Positions 35,574 through 47,163 of a DNA stretch of 64,000 bases are shown here, piece by piece. The stretch is taken from the NCBI GenBank assembly GCA_026027325.1, contig JAMSLZ010000004.1, positions 2,232,001 to 2,296,000 on the forward strand, read 5' to 3'. Position 1 is the first letter of the stretch. Every line of letters begins with the position of its first letter. The DNA is from Actinomucor elegans. Its lineage: Eukaryota; Mucoromycota; Mucoromycetes; Mucorales; Mucoraceae. The position numbers and the translations under genes are program-made. The notes under the pieces are model-generated. The model did no database searches, was not told the origin of the DNA, and was given only the letters and a program-made list of their open reading frames with translations.

Positions 35574-36735
35574 AGAACGAAAGAAACAAAAGTCGAGAAA
35601 ATTTTGCCCTTTCTTTTGTTCAAAAGAAAGCTGAAAATAAAATAGTGGCCTCTCATCAGATACGGGCAGAAACTCGACCTAGTTATATAAAATTGAGTGG
35701 CTTAGCTCAGCTTAAAGAAGTGTCCTAGCATGCATAATGAGTCAAAGGGTCAAATTAGTCATAACCGCAGTAAAGTTCGTGATCGTCTGTAAGTATAACA
35801 TACGTACATTTTGCTATAAATGATTAATCTAATATTTCTGCAAGTCATAACAATAGTATGTACATGTTTCCAGTTGATATTATCCACACTATAGCCATAT
35901 CTATTTACATATTACTACCAAGCATTAACTGTAGAATATATCCATTGAACTGTGGTGAAACAAAATTTTAACAAAAGTAGCAGTTTATTTGGACATAGAT
36001 TGCTAATCAAATGCGACATTTTACTGAGATCTGCCTCGAGATCTAGAGATGTTGCATTGATTATTTGAGGTGTCTATAACCTATAACTCTAATCAATAAC
36101 AGCACTACATATATGCCCACCGTGTTTTGGTAAATATAAGTTTTAATAAACGCAGCTGCTCATTCTGAACATTAGCTATTAATGAGACGTGATATTTGCC
36201 CAAGACTAGATGAGAAATTTAGAGATGATTAGGTAATATTGCTTACATAAATATATAAAATTTACTTTTAATCAGTTGCTATATAGTATGTCGGGTGTAT
36301 GTACTGTGGAAATTTATTTTTTTTAATATACGCACCCACTCATTCTGAACATGTACTAGTTATATGACACTACACTGAGCCAACATTTGAAAGGTTGATA
36401 ACGAGGCAACTTTCTTGATCGTCAGCGTATCTAAACTCCGAAACCTGTTGGCTTTTTGTTTAAGGTGTTAACGAATGTGTTTGAAGCATATTTGTTAGCC
36501 AGCCTAAGCCGGTGCTACTTTGTAGCATACTGCTACATTTTTTTTTCTATTATTTAAATTGAGAATACTCAAATTATAATTGCAATTATAAAACTTCTAA
36601 AAATCAATTTTTTCAAAAATAATGTAATAGTTTAAACAAAAATTAGCAACAGTTATTACACGATTTGATGTGTACTTGCATTTCTGATAGATGCTATTAA
36701 TCCACTTTCTGGATATTGATATATTTTGATTATTG
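35574..36735. other. Intergenic region rich in the dispersed repeat
   Basis: 5' flank of the cysteinyl-tRNA synthetase gene, then AT-rich DNA with three repeat copies (36000-36395). No coding region is supported before the LINE relic. Confidence 0.5.
36000..36395. repeat. Three adjacent copies of the dispersed intergenic repeat
   Basis: Copies at about 36000-36060, 36150-36240 and 36325-36395 share CAAATGCGACATTTTACTGAGAT-like words and (A/G)CACT(C/G)ATTCTGAACAT. The best signature is GCAGCTGCTCATTCTGAAC at 36151. They are spaced about 150-170 bp apart, suggesting tandem amplification followed by decay. Confidence 0.55.
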
Positions 36736-39020
36736 ATAAGAGGAGTACATATTCAGGACATTACTACACGAGTGTATTACGAAGCTCTCTCTGGTCACTT
36801 CCCTGGGCTCTGGGAAGATATTTGCGTAAGACTTTTACTCAAGAAAGGAGACCCCTCTTCGCTGAAAAAACCATAGACCTATCTCCCTTATCAGCTGCAA
36901 TGCAAAGGTATTTATAAGACTAACCACCCAACGTATAGGACCTTTGGTCAAGAAACTGCTGAATCCTTACCCACCTGGCTTTATCCCTAGCAAATTCATA
37001 GATGATAATGTATTGGCGCTTTCGATGGTACTAGAACAGGCTAAATCATTGGAGTTATCAGTTGTGGGTATTTTATTAGACCAAGAAAAAGTCTGTGATC
37101 GGATAAATGCTGGAAATTTAAAAAGCACTCTTCACAAGTTTGCATTTCCTCAGTCTTCATTGATTGTATCCCCCAAGCTATTCTTTGGAAATAAGGTTCA
37201 GATCAACATAAACGGCTCTTTACTGAACCTATCATACAAGAAAGATGCCTTCGTCAGGACGATTCGTTGTCACCTTTATTGTTTAACATAGCATTAGAAC
37301 CTTTCCTGCTCTCAATTCTTCAAGACCAGCAAATGGTAAGTTACCAGTCCCCTTCAATCTTAAGGTGTATGCTACCTGAAGGATCTATTTCCAACCTCAA
37401 ATACCTGGCATATGCAGATGATGTTTGTGTCTTCCTACATAATCAAAATGGCTTCAACTTGCTACAATCCTGCATGGCTTATTATGGTCGAGTATCTAAT
37501 GCAAGGTTTAATGAACATAATTCCGAGGCATTCTCCCTCAATGGTAAAAGAGACGCTTCTTGGGCTGATAAACTAGGAACTCTACGGATCACCACCTATA
37601 GCCACCTATCACCACCAAGGATATATAGAGCCATTTCGATACCTGGGATACTACTTACCTTATACTACTCGCCAACGAGTCTGCCTTGAAGATAACATGA
37701 TTACTATTGTTAAATCAGGATGCAAAATATATAGTCAAAGACAAGTGCCCACTCGAGATAGAGTGACGATCATGAATACTTTGATACTCACCAAACTTTG
37801 GTACCCCTTGAGACTGTTCAAACCCATGGTCAATTTCTTCAATGCCTTGAATATGCTTATATACCAATTCATCTGACAGTAGACCCCACGAATTCGTAAG
37901 GAACTGATCTTTCTACCTTGGGAGTCTGGTGGTTTAAAAGTACGTGATTCGGTTATACAGCATCACACCCTACAAAAACAATGGCAGAATTATCTGCTGG
38001 ACCCACTGAAGCATCCCTCGTGTTCGCCCTTTGATGCTTCAGAGCCTTTCTCTGTTCCATAACTCCGCTATGTACCCCCATCTACCGCTTTATGATCTGG
38101 ACTACAGAAAGGGTCCTGTCTTTAAGGCCATTATGTCCCTTTGGTCAGTGATCTTTGGCGCCTTTGATTATTTCGTTGAATATACGTAATTACAGCTGGA
38201 CTATTTCCCCATGGAAACTATTCTCAATATGCCTCTGTATAAAGTATTAGCCAACATCAATGATTCGCACTGGAGCTGGAAACATCCCACCTACCCTGCA
38301 CATCGGTTTCTAGTTTTTGATAATACCCAAAATAGGCTGAGACTATAGGTGACCCATGAATAAGCTCGATTTCCAAGATTATGTGACCAGTTGTATCATG
38401 ACATACTACAGCAGAAAACAGTAAACTTTCGACCCTAAAGGCTTACTTGACAGACAACATCATCTGGAACAAGTTCTCACTAAAACAGTTCTGGAAATAC
38501 TACCAACACAATGCCGCTGCTGATCTCCTTTTTTTTTCAAAAGGATTGTAAGAATCTTTTGGCCTTACTCGATGTACTTTCAAGCCAGAAGTATATACTT
38601 TCGCGCTTTATCTGGTTGTATACCCGCCAAACAGGTATGGTTCGAATATGGTACTGTTTCCTCTCCAGTTTGTCCTATTTGTGATAGCGCTGATGATACT
38701 ATCTGCCACTTCTTGGTTGATTGCCCTCCAAAATGGAAACTCAGGTCCGACCTACTGCAACACTACTTTCCCTTCATCTCCATTTCACTAGAGCTGCTAT
38801 ATGCACTCTTGGATTCCTGGATGTACCACATGGAATTACACAACCTAACAAATACCTTTCAGTTGTGTCAATGACCTTGCAGGAATTGTGGAATTTTTAC
38901 AGGGAGCTTGGCCGCTCCATAGCGCCAAATGGACCCATTCATAACCTTACCCACCTTCTGCCACAGGCCATCTCAACAACAGAAAGGCTGCTCAATTCCG
39001 TCGCCATAGACAACTTTTAG
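36736..39020 (+). pseudogene. Degenerate LINE (non-LTR retrotransposon) with reverse transcriptase
   Basis: Frames that shift repeatedly encode pieces of one LINE ORF2. In order these are LLLKKGDPSSLK near 36827, GFIPSKFIDDNVLALSMVLEQ near 36975, GILLDQEKVCDRIN near 37065 (an A-box-like stretch, Cys where Tyr is usual), SPLLFNIALEP near 37267, the catalytic YADD box in LAYADDVCVFL near 37412, and a zinc-knuckle-like CPICDSADDTICHFLVDCP near 38674. The last frame ends at 39020. Stops and frameshifts at least every few hundred bases make it inactive. A polypyrimidine tract (about 39046-39120) follows. Neither target-site duplication nor poly(A) tail was identified. Confidence 0.85.
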
Positions 39021-39699
39021 TACTTGATATAACAAATCTTATCAAGTTTCTCTCTTTCCTCTTCCTCCTCTGCTCTTCTCTTTCCTTTCTTCCCCTTCCT
39101 TTCTATCTTCCCTCTCTTATAATTATCCAGTAGCATGGTTTTCCTTTTTTCCGTTTCATCGAGTACCACCTCTCTGCGATGTATTACTTTAACAAAACAA
39201 ATACAAAATATCGATGTCAGTATTATTTTTGTATGAACTCGACGTCTAACCCAAAAGCTTTTCATCAACAGCAGTAGTCGGTACAAACGGTACTATAGAG
39301 ATATGGTTATTAAAGCGACTATATTCTAAGCCTCTTAAAGTGTTTGTTTATATTTTTATATAATATTTTCTATATCATAGCAACCATTCCGTGTCTATAT
39401 CGAAGAAACTATAAGGTGTACTATAATAACACATCAATACAACGTAGAAATCATAGCCTTCCAGAGTGCATAGCATCTAGAAAGATAATATCGGATTGAA
39501 TACCGTTCTTTGATAGTTGATAGCGTTACTACTATACATTTGTATACAGCGATCTGTTGGCTTCGTATACTAAATCATATTTTGTTTGTTTTTCAACAGG
39601 ACTCACAGTTGTTCGAGAATAAAATAATGTTCTTGTCAACTATTCTTTTTTTTCTTTTTTCTCGTACAAAAGCAATTGTATTATACATATACTCTCAGT
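39021..39699. other. Intergenic region with a polypyrimidine tract
   Basis: Directly after the LINE relic is a C/T-only-rich stretch of about 70 bp (39046-39120), then AT-rich sequence forming the 5' flank of the gene at 39700. No ORF supported. Confidence 0.5.
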
Positions 39700-40554
39700 A
39701 TGTTCTATTTCAAGGGCCTGGCTTCTTGGAACTATAACAGTTTATCCAGCGCACACTCTACTGTGAGTGAACGCTGTGTTGATGTATCCAAAAAGGTGAA
39801 CACTTCTCTACAAGGCACTGGTCAATATATAATGGAAAATGTAAAAAAATTACCTTATAAAGCTCAGGAGGCCTATACTTGCACCCAAAGCTCGTTAAAG
39901 GGATCTTACTGCACTATCCAATCTAATACAACTCATGTTTCAAAGCAAGTACATACCTCATTGAAAGATGCCTATCAAAAAATTGGAAAATCCTGTTGTT
40001 ATGCAAAAGAAAGCATGTTTGGTAAAAAGTTGCAAGAATACGAGCAAAAAGTGAAACAACTTGAAAGCAATGTGCATGAAACACGAAAATGCTTTGAGGC
40101 TTATTTGCATCTGGCAGATTTAATAGCAAACAAGAACCAGATCTCTCTTGGTGGAGACAAGAGTAGTACCTTAAACGGTCAGTATACCAATCTCGTTACA
40201 ACTTTTACGCGGCAGCACAAGCAGCTATCAGGTTTGATTTCAGAATGTAAGATCGATATTTCGCAAGAGATCAGCTCTATCAGTCGGGCCAAGTTTGAAG
40301 AAACTCAAGTGGAAATGTTGATTTCCATACTGAAAAACATATTTAATTCAGCCTTGTCCTGTGCTATACCGAATGTTCCTCTCTTTGTTTGGTTTAACTT
40401 TAGGTTTCTAGCAACTACAGTAGAAAGGTGTATATATGCTCGCAGAGAAGCTAGTAAAAAGACAGAGTTAATTAGAAATAAGCTAATTTATCAGCTCAAG
40501 GATCTTGTTGCTGACTTGGATGATATGCAGAGAAACTTGCTCTCAGTCCATTAA
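39700..40554 (+). CDS. Unknown intronless protein with helical amphipathic repeats (tandem-duplicated family)
   Basis: 284 residues from the ATG at 39700. An upstream in-frame ATG (39676) exists, but the paralogue at 42009 aligns from this one. I do not recognise the family. The first 100 residues contain loosely repeated units around VSKKVNTSLQGTGQYI, YTCTQSSLKGSYCTIQSNTTHV and VSKQVHTSLKDAYQKI, which look like amphipathic helices. Then come a coiled-coil-like KKLQEYEQKVKQLESNVHET, one hydrophobic stretch (SALSCAIPNVPLFVWFNFRFL, about 226-246) and a basic helical C-terminus. A run of 33 A starts 100 bp after the stop. With the lack of introns this could mark a retroposed copy, though A tracts are common here. 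Membrane or lipid-surface association is a guess. Confidence 0.6.
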   Translation: MFYFKGLASWNYNSLSSAHSTVSERCVDVSKKVNTSLQGTGQYIMENVKKLPYKAQEAYTCTQSSLKGSYCTIQSNTTHVSKQVHTSLKDAYQKIGKSCCYAKESMFGKKLQEYEQKVKQLESNVHETRKCFEAYLHLADLIANKNQISLGGDKSSTLNGQYTNLVTTFTRQHKQLSGLISECKIDISQEISSISRAKFEETQVEMLISILKNIFNSALSCAIPNVPLFVWFNFRFLATTVERCIYARREASKKTELIRNKLIYQLKDLVADLDDMQRNLLSVH

Positions 40555-40652
40555 AATACAATGCTGCTTATTAAATAATTTATTTAAACAATACATGGCA
40601 ATTTTGTTCAAATAAGCATATATTTTAACCATATCTTAAATAGTAATCGCTC

Positions 40653-40690
<38 letters not shown>

Positions 40691-42008
40691 AAATCGAGGA
40701 AATGATTGCATATACGATAGTGCTATTTTGCCATAGATTTGATATGAAATATGTCTTTGCTCGATTATTATAAAAACTGGTCACGCAGTTTATATGGTAC
40801 AAATATATTTAAATCATTTTTCGACGGTATAAAAGACATTTTAGAGCATTGTTTTAATACAAGTTGCGCAGATACAGCCCAACTCAAATAATGGCTTTAT
40901 CGCATAAAAACTAGTACTGCTGTAGTTACTGATGCTTAAGCAGGGGGATCGGCCGTCATCGGATTAAGTATGATACGATTGCCAAATATTTAATAAAACA
41001 CAGCAGCAATGTATGGGTCTTTATTCGATTTTATGGTGTTTCTGCTTGTTAAATGATATCTGAAAATATGCTCTATGCCCTCTACGATACTTAATAGACG
41101 ACTATAGTACTTCATAATACGTAACCTGTAATCAATTTTTGTCTAGTAGGTGCAATATATTAGTTAGTTCAAACAGTGGTTTTAATATACTGAAAAATTC
41201 TTTCAGAACAGTTAATATACCTTAAATGCAATATTTGACCAGAAACAGCAGAGAGACCTATAGATCATTAGAATCAACCTATGCTATAGTGCATTGTTAG
41301 AATCTCTACATTGATCAATTGATTCAGGTTCCGTGTCCGTCGTATTTGTCGACTAATGCTTGTTCAAACAAGAACTACTCACTTTTAATAAACACAATAC
41401 AGTTTAGCGACAATATTTATAAAGAAATTGCATTTGATATAACATAGTTTTAATGACATATAAATCCCTTGGCTTATTCCATTGCCACATCTGATCAATA
41501 GTTTATATCAGATTAAGTTGTACTATTTGATAATACTCATCGCAACCCCAATACTTGGGTTTAGCAAATCCAATGCTCTTAATCATTACTCTTTACCATT
41601 ATTAGTCTAATAATAGCTTTTCTTTTCGTATCAGTTGATGAAACTCTAAATCAAAGCTATGACTGCATTCTGAAACCACATATGGTTGTTTACCTTTAGT
41701 CCAAAGGAGCTATTTAATATGCGAATATATGCCTATTGTTGAATTTTTTTCCAATGTACCAGCAATCAAATTCAATATATTGTAATTCATCGGGTTATGA
41801 TGGCTGATATAGTAAAGGCTTAAAACCCCATTTTATATTAATATGTGCGCAATATGTATCTTCTCAACAACGTAACAATCATTACTATCTAGATAGAAGC
41901 CATTACATTTTGTAACACTCCAATCCGAACAAATCTTAGGATACAATTTGTACAGTTTTATCCTCTCTTCTCCTTTTGTTGAAATAACTTGTTATATATA
42001 AGAATAAG
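40555..42008. other. Intergenic region between the tandem paralogues
   Basis: AT-rich; includes the A run 40655-40687 and a weak repeat-family signature near 41225-41270. No ORF supported. Confidence 0.5.
40655..40687. repeat. Homopolymer of 33 A
   Basis: An uninterrupted A tract 100 bp downstream of the stop of the unknown intronless gene. It could be a remnant poly(A) tail or an independent simple repeat. Confidence 0.8.
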
Positions 42009-42607
42009 ATGGATTATTGGAATAAATTAGCTAGTAGCTATAACTGTGTATCAAGCGCGATAAAAGAAGCATATGGTAATGCAACAGAAGGATTTGTCGG
42101 TATTTCCAAGGAAAAAAAAAAAGAACGCAAGTGAGTCTCTTACAAGGCACCGGTAGCTATATACAGAGAAACGCTAATTGCGTCTCTAATATCGCTCAAA
42201 ACTCAGTAAAAGGAATTTACAGTTATGTCCAATCAAATGCGAGCCATGTTTCCAATCGAGCACAAAACCTGTATGAAAATGCTGCTTATGCTTCTGGTGC
42301 TGTTAAACAACTCAAATTTGAGAAAGTTTAAATGAAAATGGCGACGGATATGATGAAGAGCACCTTTTATTCAGTTTTAACTTCAGCCAAATCTTCAGCC
42401 ATTTTGACAGACTGTTTTACTTTGAGCTTTGTGACAGGCACAGCAACGAAAGGTTAAGGTACGCATTATACTGCAAGCAAAGAGACAAAACATCTTAGAA
42501 ATAATCTAACTAAAACTCTCGAGAATCTTAACGTTAGTGTAGATGATTTACAAAACAAGTTTGCTCATGTAGTAATAGTAGATCAAGATGATAATAAATC
42601 TAACTGA
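42009..42607 (+). pseudogene. Broken tandem paralogue of the gene at 39700
   Basis: Starts MDYWNKLASSYNCVSSAIKEA, parallel to the start of the upstream gene. The frame breaks after GISKE in a run of 11 A (about 42111-42121) and resumes in another frame with SLLQGTGSYIQRN and GIYSYVQSNASHVSN, matching the upstream paralogue's SLQGTGQYI and YCTIQSNTTHVSK. It stops at 42331. A third segment (about 42475-42607) reads SKETKHLRNNL and VDDLQNK, matching the other protein's C-terminal SKKTELIRNKL and LDDMQRN. The centre is much shorter than in the paralogue. The homopolymer indel could be a sequencing error, but the internal stop and deletion argue for real decay. It converges on XPD, whose stop lies 36 bp away. 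Confidence 0.75.
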
Positions 42608-42643
42608 ACTATAGGTAATGTTTTATTTATGTGCCGTAAAATA

Positions 42644-45346
42644 CTATTTTGTATGCTTTTCAATGTCTTTAATAGTCCATAATGAGACGCCTGTCTGGTT
42701 TGATTCATAAGGCTGGGCCATTGATCTTAAAAACTTCTTGGCAATTACCAAAGCCATATCAGTAGACAAGTTTGTAGAGGCATCTGTTACGTATTGGTTA
42801 ATCCATTTAGGCAGCTTGGCTCTTTTATCAGCTCTGGCAAATCTCTACAGTCGATATAAGTAAAATACATAGGACATGTTCAATTTGTTTGCTTACCTTG
42901 TCTGCAAACACCATGAGCCCATAATCGGTTTTACCTCTCAAAACTCTTCCAACGCACTGGGCTGCATGTCGCATGGCATCAAATGTTAAGAAATCATTTT
43001 CACGTATATGCAAATTGTCGCGCAAGTACTCTAAACGCGCTTTCAAGATACGCGACTCGGTATATTGATATGGAATACCAAACATGATGACTGCTCTGCC
43101 ATAATTATGATCGAAATCGATACCTTCTGACACTTTACCTCGAGCAACTGAAAGGAGAATAGCACCTCTGCCGTTATCACAGGCTTTTCTATAATTTGCC
43201 AACGCCAAACTGGTTTCTGCAGCATCTGGTGTTTCAACAAAGATTAGCTTGTATTTCCAGGCTTCGTTCAAGATACCCATGTCATTCCACATGGATACAA
43301 TAGATTCCATATAGAGATAACTAGGGAAAAAGCACACCATGCCATCAGGTACTATTTTTGACATTTCTACCATGATTTGGCCAAAATTACGCACGACAGC
43401 CGGGTCATTTCTTACTTCAAATTTGGAACTGATGGCTACTTGATCAGAACCTCTGGTAATGACCATGGGTAAGAAACAATTTCTTGATAATGTCATTGAA
43501 TAACTTTCTTGCACAACAGTTTGAAAGTTGAGCATCTTGGGATACATGTCCAAAGGAGATAATGTACCAGAAGTAATTACTACTGTACTGAATCTATCAA
43601 ACACAGGTTTTATAGCTATGGATGCGTCCAGACAAGTGAAATGCAGTACTGGATTGGGTATGGTAGCGGTTTCTGTTTCAAATGGCTCCAGAATCAATAA
43701 AAACCCTTTATCATATGTTGAAGTTAATGTAGCAAACGATGCCACTTTTTGTAAGCTGCTGAAATGCTCTAAATCAGTCAATTCCAGTGTTCGAACAAGA
43801 CTTGATAGTCTTTCTGCGCAGAATCGAAGCGGCTTTCTCTCGATATAGGTCACATCTTTCAGGTGCTGTAAAAAAGAAGCGGGTGTTTCCGCTACAACAT
43901 GCATTACACGAAGACGTGTCTAGATTAAACGATCAATATCTAACAAGGTTGTAAAACTATTTTTTTTCTTACCTTTAAATATTCGATAAATCTTCTTAAA
44001 AACGCTACAAAATGCTCAGCTCGTCTAATATTACCAGGTACAGCCTCTTTAAGTAAATCATCTGGCAATATAGGATTCGCCATAAATGTATCCTCGTCTC
44101 TAGCTGCATTTGCGTCTCGTAATCCTTCCACTAACTTTGTATATTCATTTTTTAATCTCTGTGCATCTGTCTTTTTGATTCTATAATAAAAATTAGCCCT
44201 GCGAATCACTCCATAACTGATACTTACTCTTCGATCTTGTCTGCTAATAGACCAACACTTCTAGCGCTTGCATCCAGCATGGGTCGCGTTAAATCAATAC
44301 TTAGAGAATCGATACAAACATTATCGATATTATGTGCTTCGTCAAATACTACTATACAATCTCTTGATAGCTCTCGGGATACTAGTTCTGCTACCTTTGG
44401 GTCTAACATATAATGATATGAATAAATCACCACGTTGGCAAAGGGAATCTATACGCCCATCAATTAAACACATTAAAGCCAAAGATGCTGATAATACTTA
44501 CTGCTCGTCGTACAAGGTAATATGGACAATAAGACATTTGTTTACCATATGCTTTGAGATCTTCAAATGTATAGACGCCGTTTGGAATAGGATTTGGTGA
44601 GTTTGCTGATTCCAGTGTCTATTAATATATGTAAGAAGACTATAATAGTCGTTGATTGCGATAGTATACCTCGTAAAAATTACATAATTCTACTTGATGA
44701 TCCACATCCATACGATTTTCGTCTTGGTCTTGGTTTCCAGTGCCAGCCTTTGCCCGAACCCAACTAGCAGTCAAGTTTCTACATTTCGAATCGACCACCT
44801 TGCCTTTCTTTTCTCTGGATACAACAGGGTTTAAGCATAGGTTTTTACGGGAAGTCAGTCCAATGCCGAAAAAGTCTTCTTCAAGTCCTTGTGCTCTTCT
44901 ATATGCTATCAGGTTTTTCAATTCTGCCAATGCTTTATCGATTTCTGGTACAGTACGCGAGCAATAAACCAGTTTTCGGTGTTGATCAGGAAATTGCTAC
45001 ATAAATGATTAATCTAAAGTTTACTGCGCGCGAATCAAAAGCTCACCATTTGATATGCGACAATAAGAGACAGTAAAGAAACAGTTTTGCCGGTACCCGA
45101 AGGCATTTCTAATACACAGTGGCCCTATTCATATATCAATAAAGACGTATTTTGAGATCTTGAGCAATATATCTACCTGAGCATCAAGAGATCTTTTCAA
45201 ATCGCACATGTATTGATACTGTTCAGGGTATATCTTATCATAAGGAAAGTGTACGACGAGATCGTCTATATTGAAACTATCATTTTCGAGATTAATATAC
45301 TGTTTTATCCGCAGCTGTCAACATTTTATTACAACATTTACATCAT
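42644..45346 (-). CDS. RAD3: XPD/ERCC2 (Rad3-type) 5'-3' DNA helicase of TFIIH
   Basis: The iron-sulfur SF2 helicase subunit of TFIIH, acting in transcription initiation and nucleotide excision repair in the nucleus. Exons 45346-45342, 45276-45177, 45124-45047, 44996-44670, 44618-44502, 44448-44228, 44180-43973, 43919-42897 and 42844-42644 close to 759 residues, almost exactly human length. The proposed first exon is only five nucleotides (ATG plus two bases), giving an N-terminus MIFNIDDL that aligns with human MKLNVDGL. Motifs are Walker A GTGKT (45-49), DEAH (245-248), and four Fe-S cysteines at C115, C133, C166 and C201. A late helicase motif reads [14 protein letters not shown]. The stretch between C133 and C166 is Asp/Gln-rich and longer than usual. 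The first intron is the least certain. Confidence 0.95.
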
Positions 45347-46093
45347 TATTTACAAATTGCTGCGAAAAAAGTGTGCCTGATTTAAAAGAGAGAGAGGAAA
45401 ACAGCTCTTTTCACAAAAAGTACGTTGGTCAATGAAACTATTTTGAAGTGAAAAAAAAGAAAAGGAAGATGCTATTTTTTTCGTTCAAAAGCTTACCTGC
45501 ACCTTATGCGTGACTGGAATCGAAGCATCAAAGGTCTGGCACTGTGAATAGAGCGTGCCGGTTAAACCTTAGTTTTTTAATCGGAGTGAAAATAGATATA
45601 GTATGATTGGACATAAGTGAATATAAACCAAACACCCTTAAAGCAAATCTTGCTTGCACACATCGCAAGAGGATCTATCTTCCATAACGTAAACGTTCAG
45701 ATAAAAGCAAAGTTATTTATCAAGGTTTATAAAAAATAATACTGTGTATCGAACAGTATAAATCTCACATTAAAATTGTTATCAAAAACTGGGAAAATTG
45801 TTGAGCGTTGTATGGTTTTTCCGTTCCTTAGTTATGTGATGATTACTCCAGCTTTTTATATGAAATGAATTATAAAGCTTAAAAGTTTAGATGCTGATAC
45901 TAATACTTAACTAATTATAGATTGTATATCGATGCTCAATTCTTGACGGTCTAAACGTCATCGAAAGCTATGAAGAATCGGAGCAAATGCATAGTATCTT
46001 CAAAATATCCAAACAAAAAGCAGTCAGGCTTCTGCGTCAAAATTATTTTGAGCTTCTTCTCTTCTCTACTCATCGCGTAGATTAATTAGCAAA
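45347..46093. promoter_or_regulatory. Shared 5' region of XPD and the U1A-like gene
   Basis: About 750 bp separate two divergent start codons, so this holds both promoters and leaders. It is AT-rich. A minus-strand open stretch near 45480-45555 resembles an exon but cannot be joined to XPD without a stop, so I treat it as leader. No TATA or factor site was singled out. Confidence 0.5.
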
Positions 46094-47163
46094 ATGTCAC
46101 AACCTCCACAACAATTACCGCCTGGTGGCATTCCTCCTCCACCTTTCAACAGTGGAGCACCACAGCCACAACCGCAGCTTTCTTTTCCCAGTGGCATGCC
46201 CCCAGCTGGTTTTCCTCCTGCTGGAATGCCTCCACCAAACTTTCCTGGTGGACCTCCTCCTCCAGGAGGTTTCCCTCCTCAAGGTGTTCCTTTTACTCCC
46301 AATGTTCCTCAAGCATCCGTTCCTACGGCTGCTACTACAGTGAACGGCATTCCTACTGCCAAGCAGGCATTAAACACGACTCCTAGTCGAACTGTTTATG
46401 TCAGCAATCTTAATGAAAAAGTCAAGCTTGATGGTTAGATTTGTTTGAATGCTAATGACTGCACGCTTACACTTTTTTCCCCTCCCAATCTAGTTTTGAA
46501 AAATTCTTTGCGTACGTTGTTTAAACAATTTGGTGATGTCTTGGATGTAGTAGCCCATCAAAACATTCGTATGCGTGGACAAGCTTTTGTCGCGTTTCCC
46601 GATGAAGCCAGTGCCGAAAAAGCAATCAAGGATCTTCAACACTTTGTCCTTTATGATAAACCCATGGTACTTCAATTTGCGCGCAATAAATCTGATGTTC
46701 ATGCCAAATCCGATGGCGATTACGAAACTCATTATAAACAGCGTATGACGAAGAAGGAAGAAACCAAAAAACTGCCTCTTCCTGGATCCCACAAGCCCAC
46801 TTTCAAAGCTGCTAGACCTCAAAGTAAGACCTACTATGTAATTACTAATTATGCCATACTAACTAATATGATCTAGCGCGATCCTCTCACTTTAACCCTA
46901 CAGCCAATATTCCTGACGAATACTTGCCTCCCAACAATATTCTCTTCTTGCAAAAGTTACCAGAAACTATCACACAACAGCAATTGGTCGAGCTTTTCCA
47001 ACGTTATCCTGGTTTCAAGGAAGTGCGCATGATTCCTACAAAGAAATCAATTGCATTTGTTGAGTATGATAATGAGCTTCAATCGGCAGTAGCTCGATCT
47101 GAACTGTCAGGCCACTCTTTTGGCCCTGATCAACATATGAAAGTCACTTTTGCTAGAAAGTAA
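46094..47163 (+). CDS. U1A/U2B''-type snRNP protein with proline-rich N-terminus
   Basis: A spliceosomal RNA-binding protein of the U1A/U2B''/SNF family. Exons 46094-46433, 46494-46823 and 46877-47163 give 318 residues. Residues 1 to about 85 are Pro/Gly-rich (GGIPPPPFNSG, MPPPNFPGGPPPPGGF), unlike the bare RRM start of animal U1A. RRM1 follows (TVYVSNLNEKVKLD as RNP2, MRGQAFVAF as RNP1), then a Lys-rich linker, then RRM2 beginning NNILFLQKLPETITQQQLVELF and ending MKVTFARK at the C-terminus, as in the family. Together they would bind stem-loops of U1 or U2 snRNA. Which of the two cannot be decided. Confidence 0.93.

Noticed and set aside
45480..45560. Possible upstream exon of XPD (open stretch ending at a GTAAGC donor)
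   Set aside because: Although it could join to an acceptor near 45316 in frame, it has no start codon and adds residues absent from XPD. The 5-nt exon gives the conserved start.
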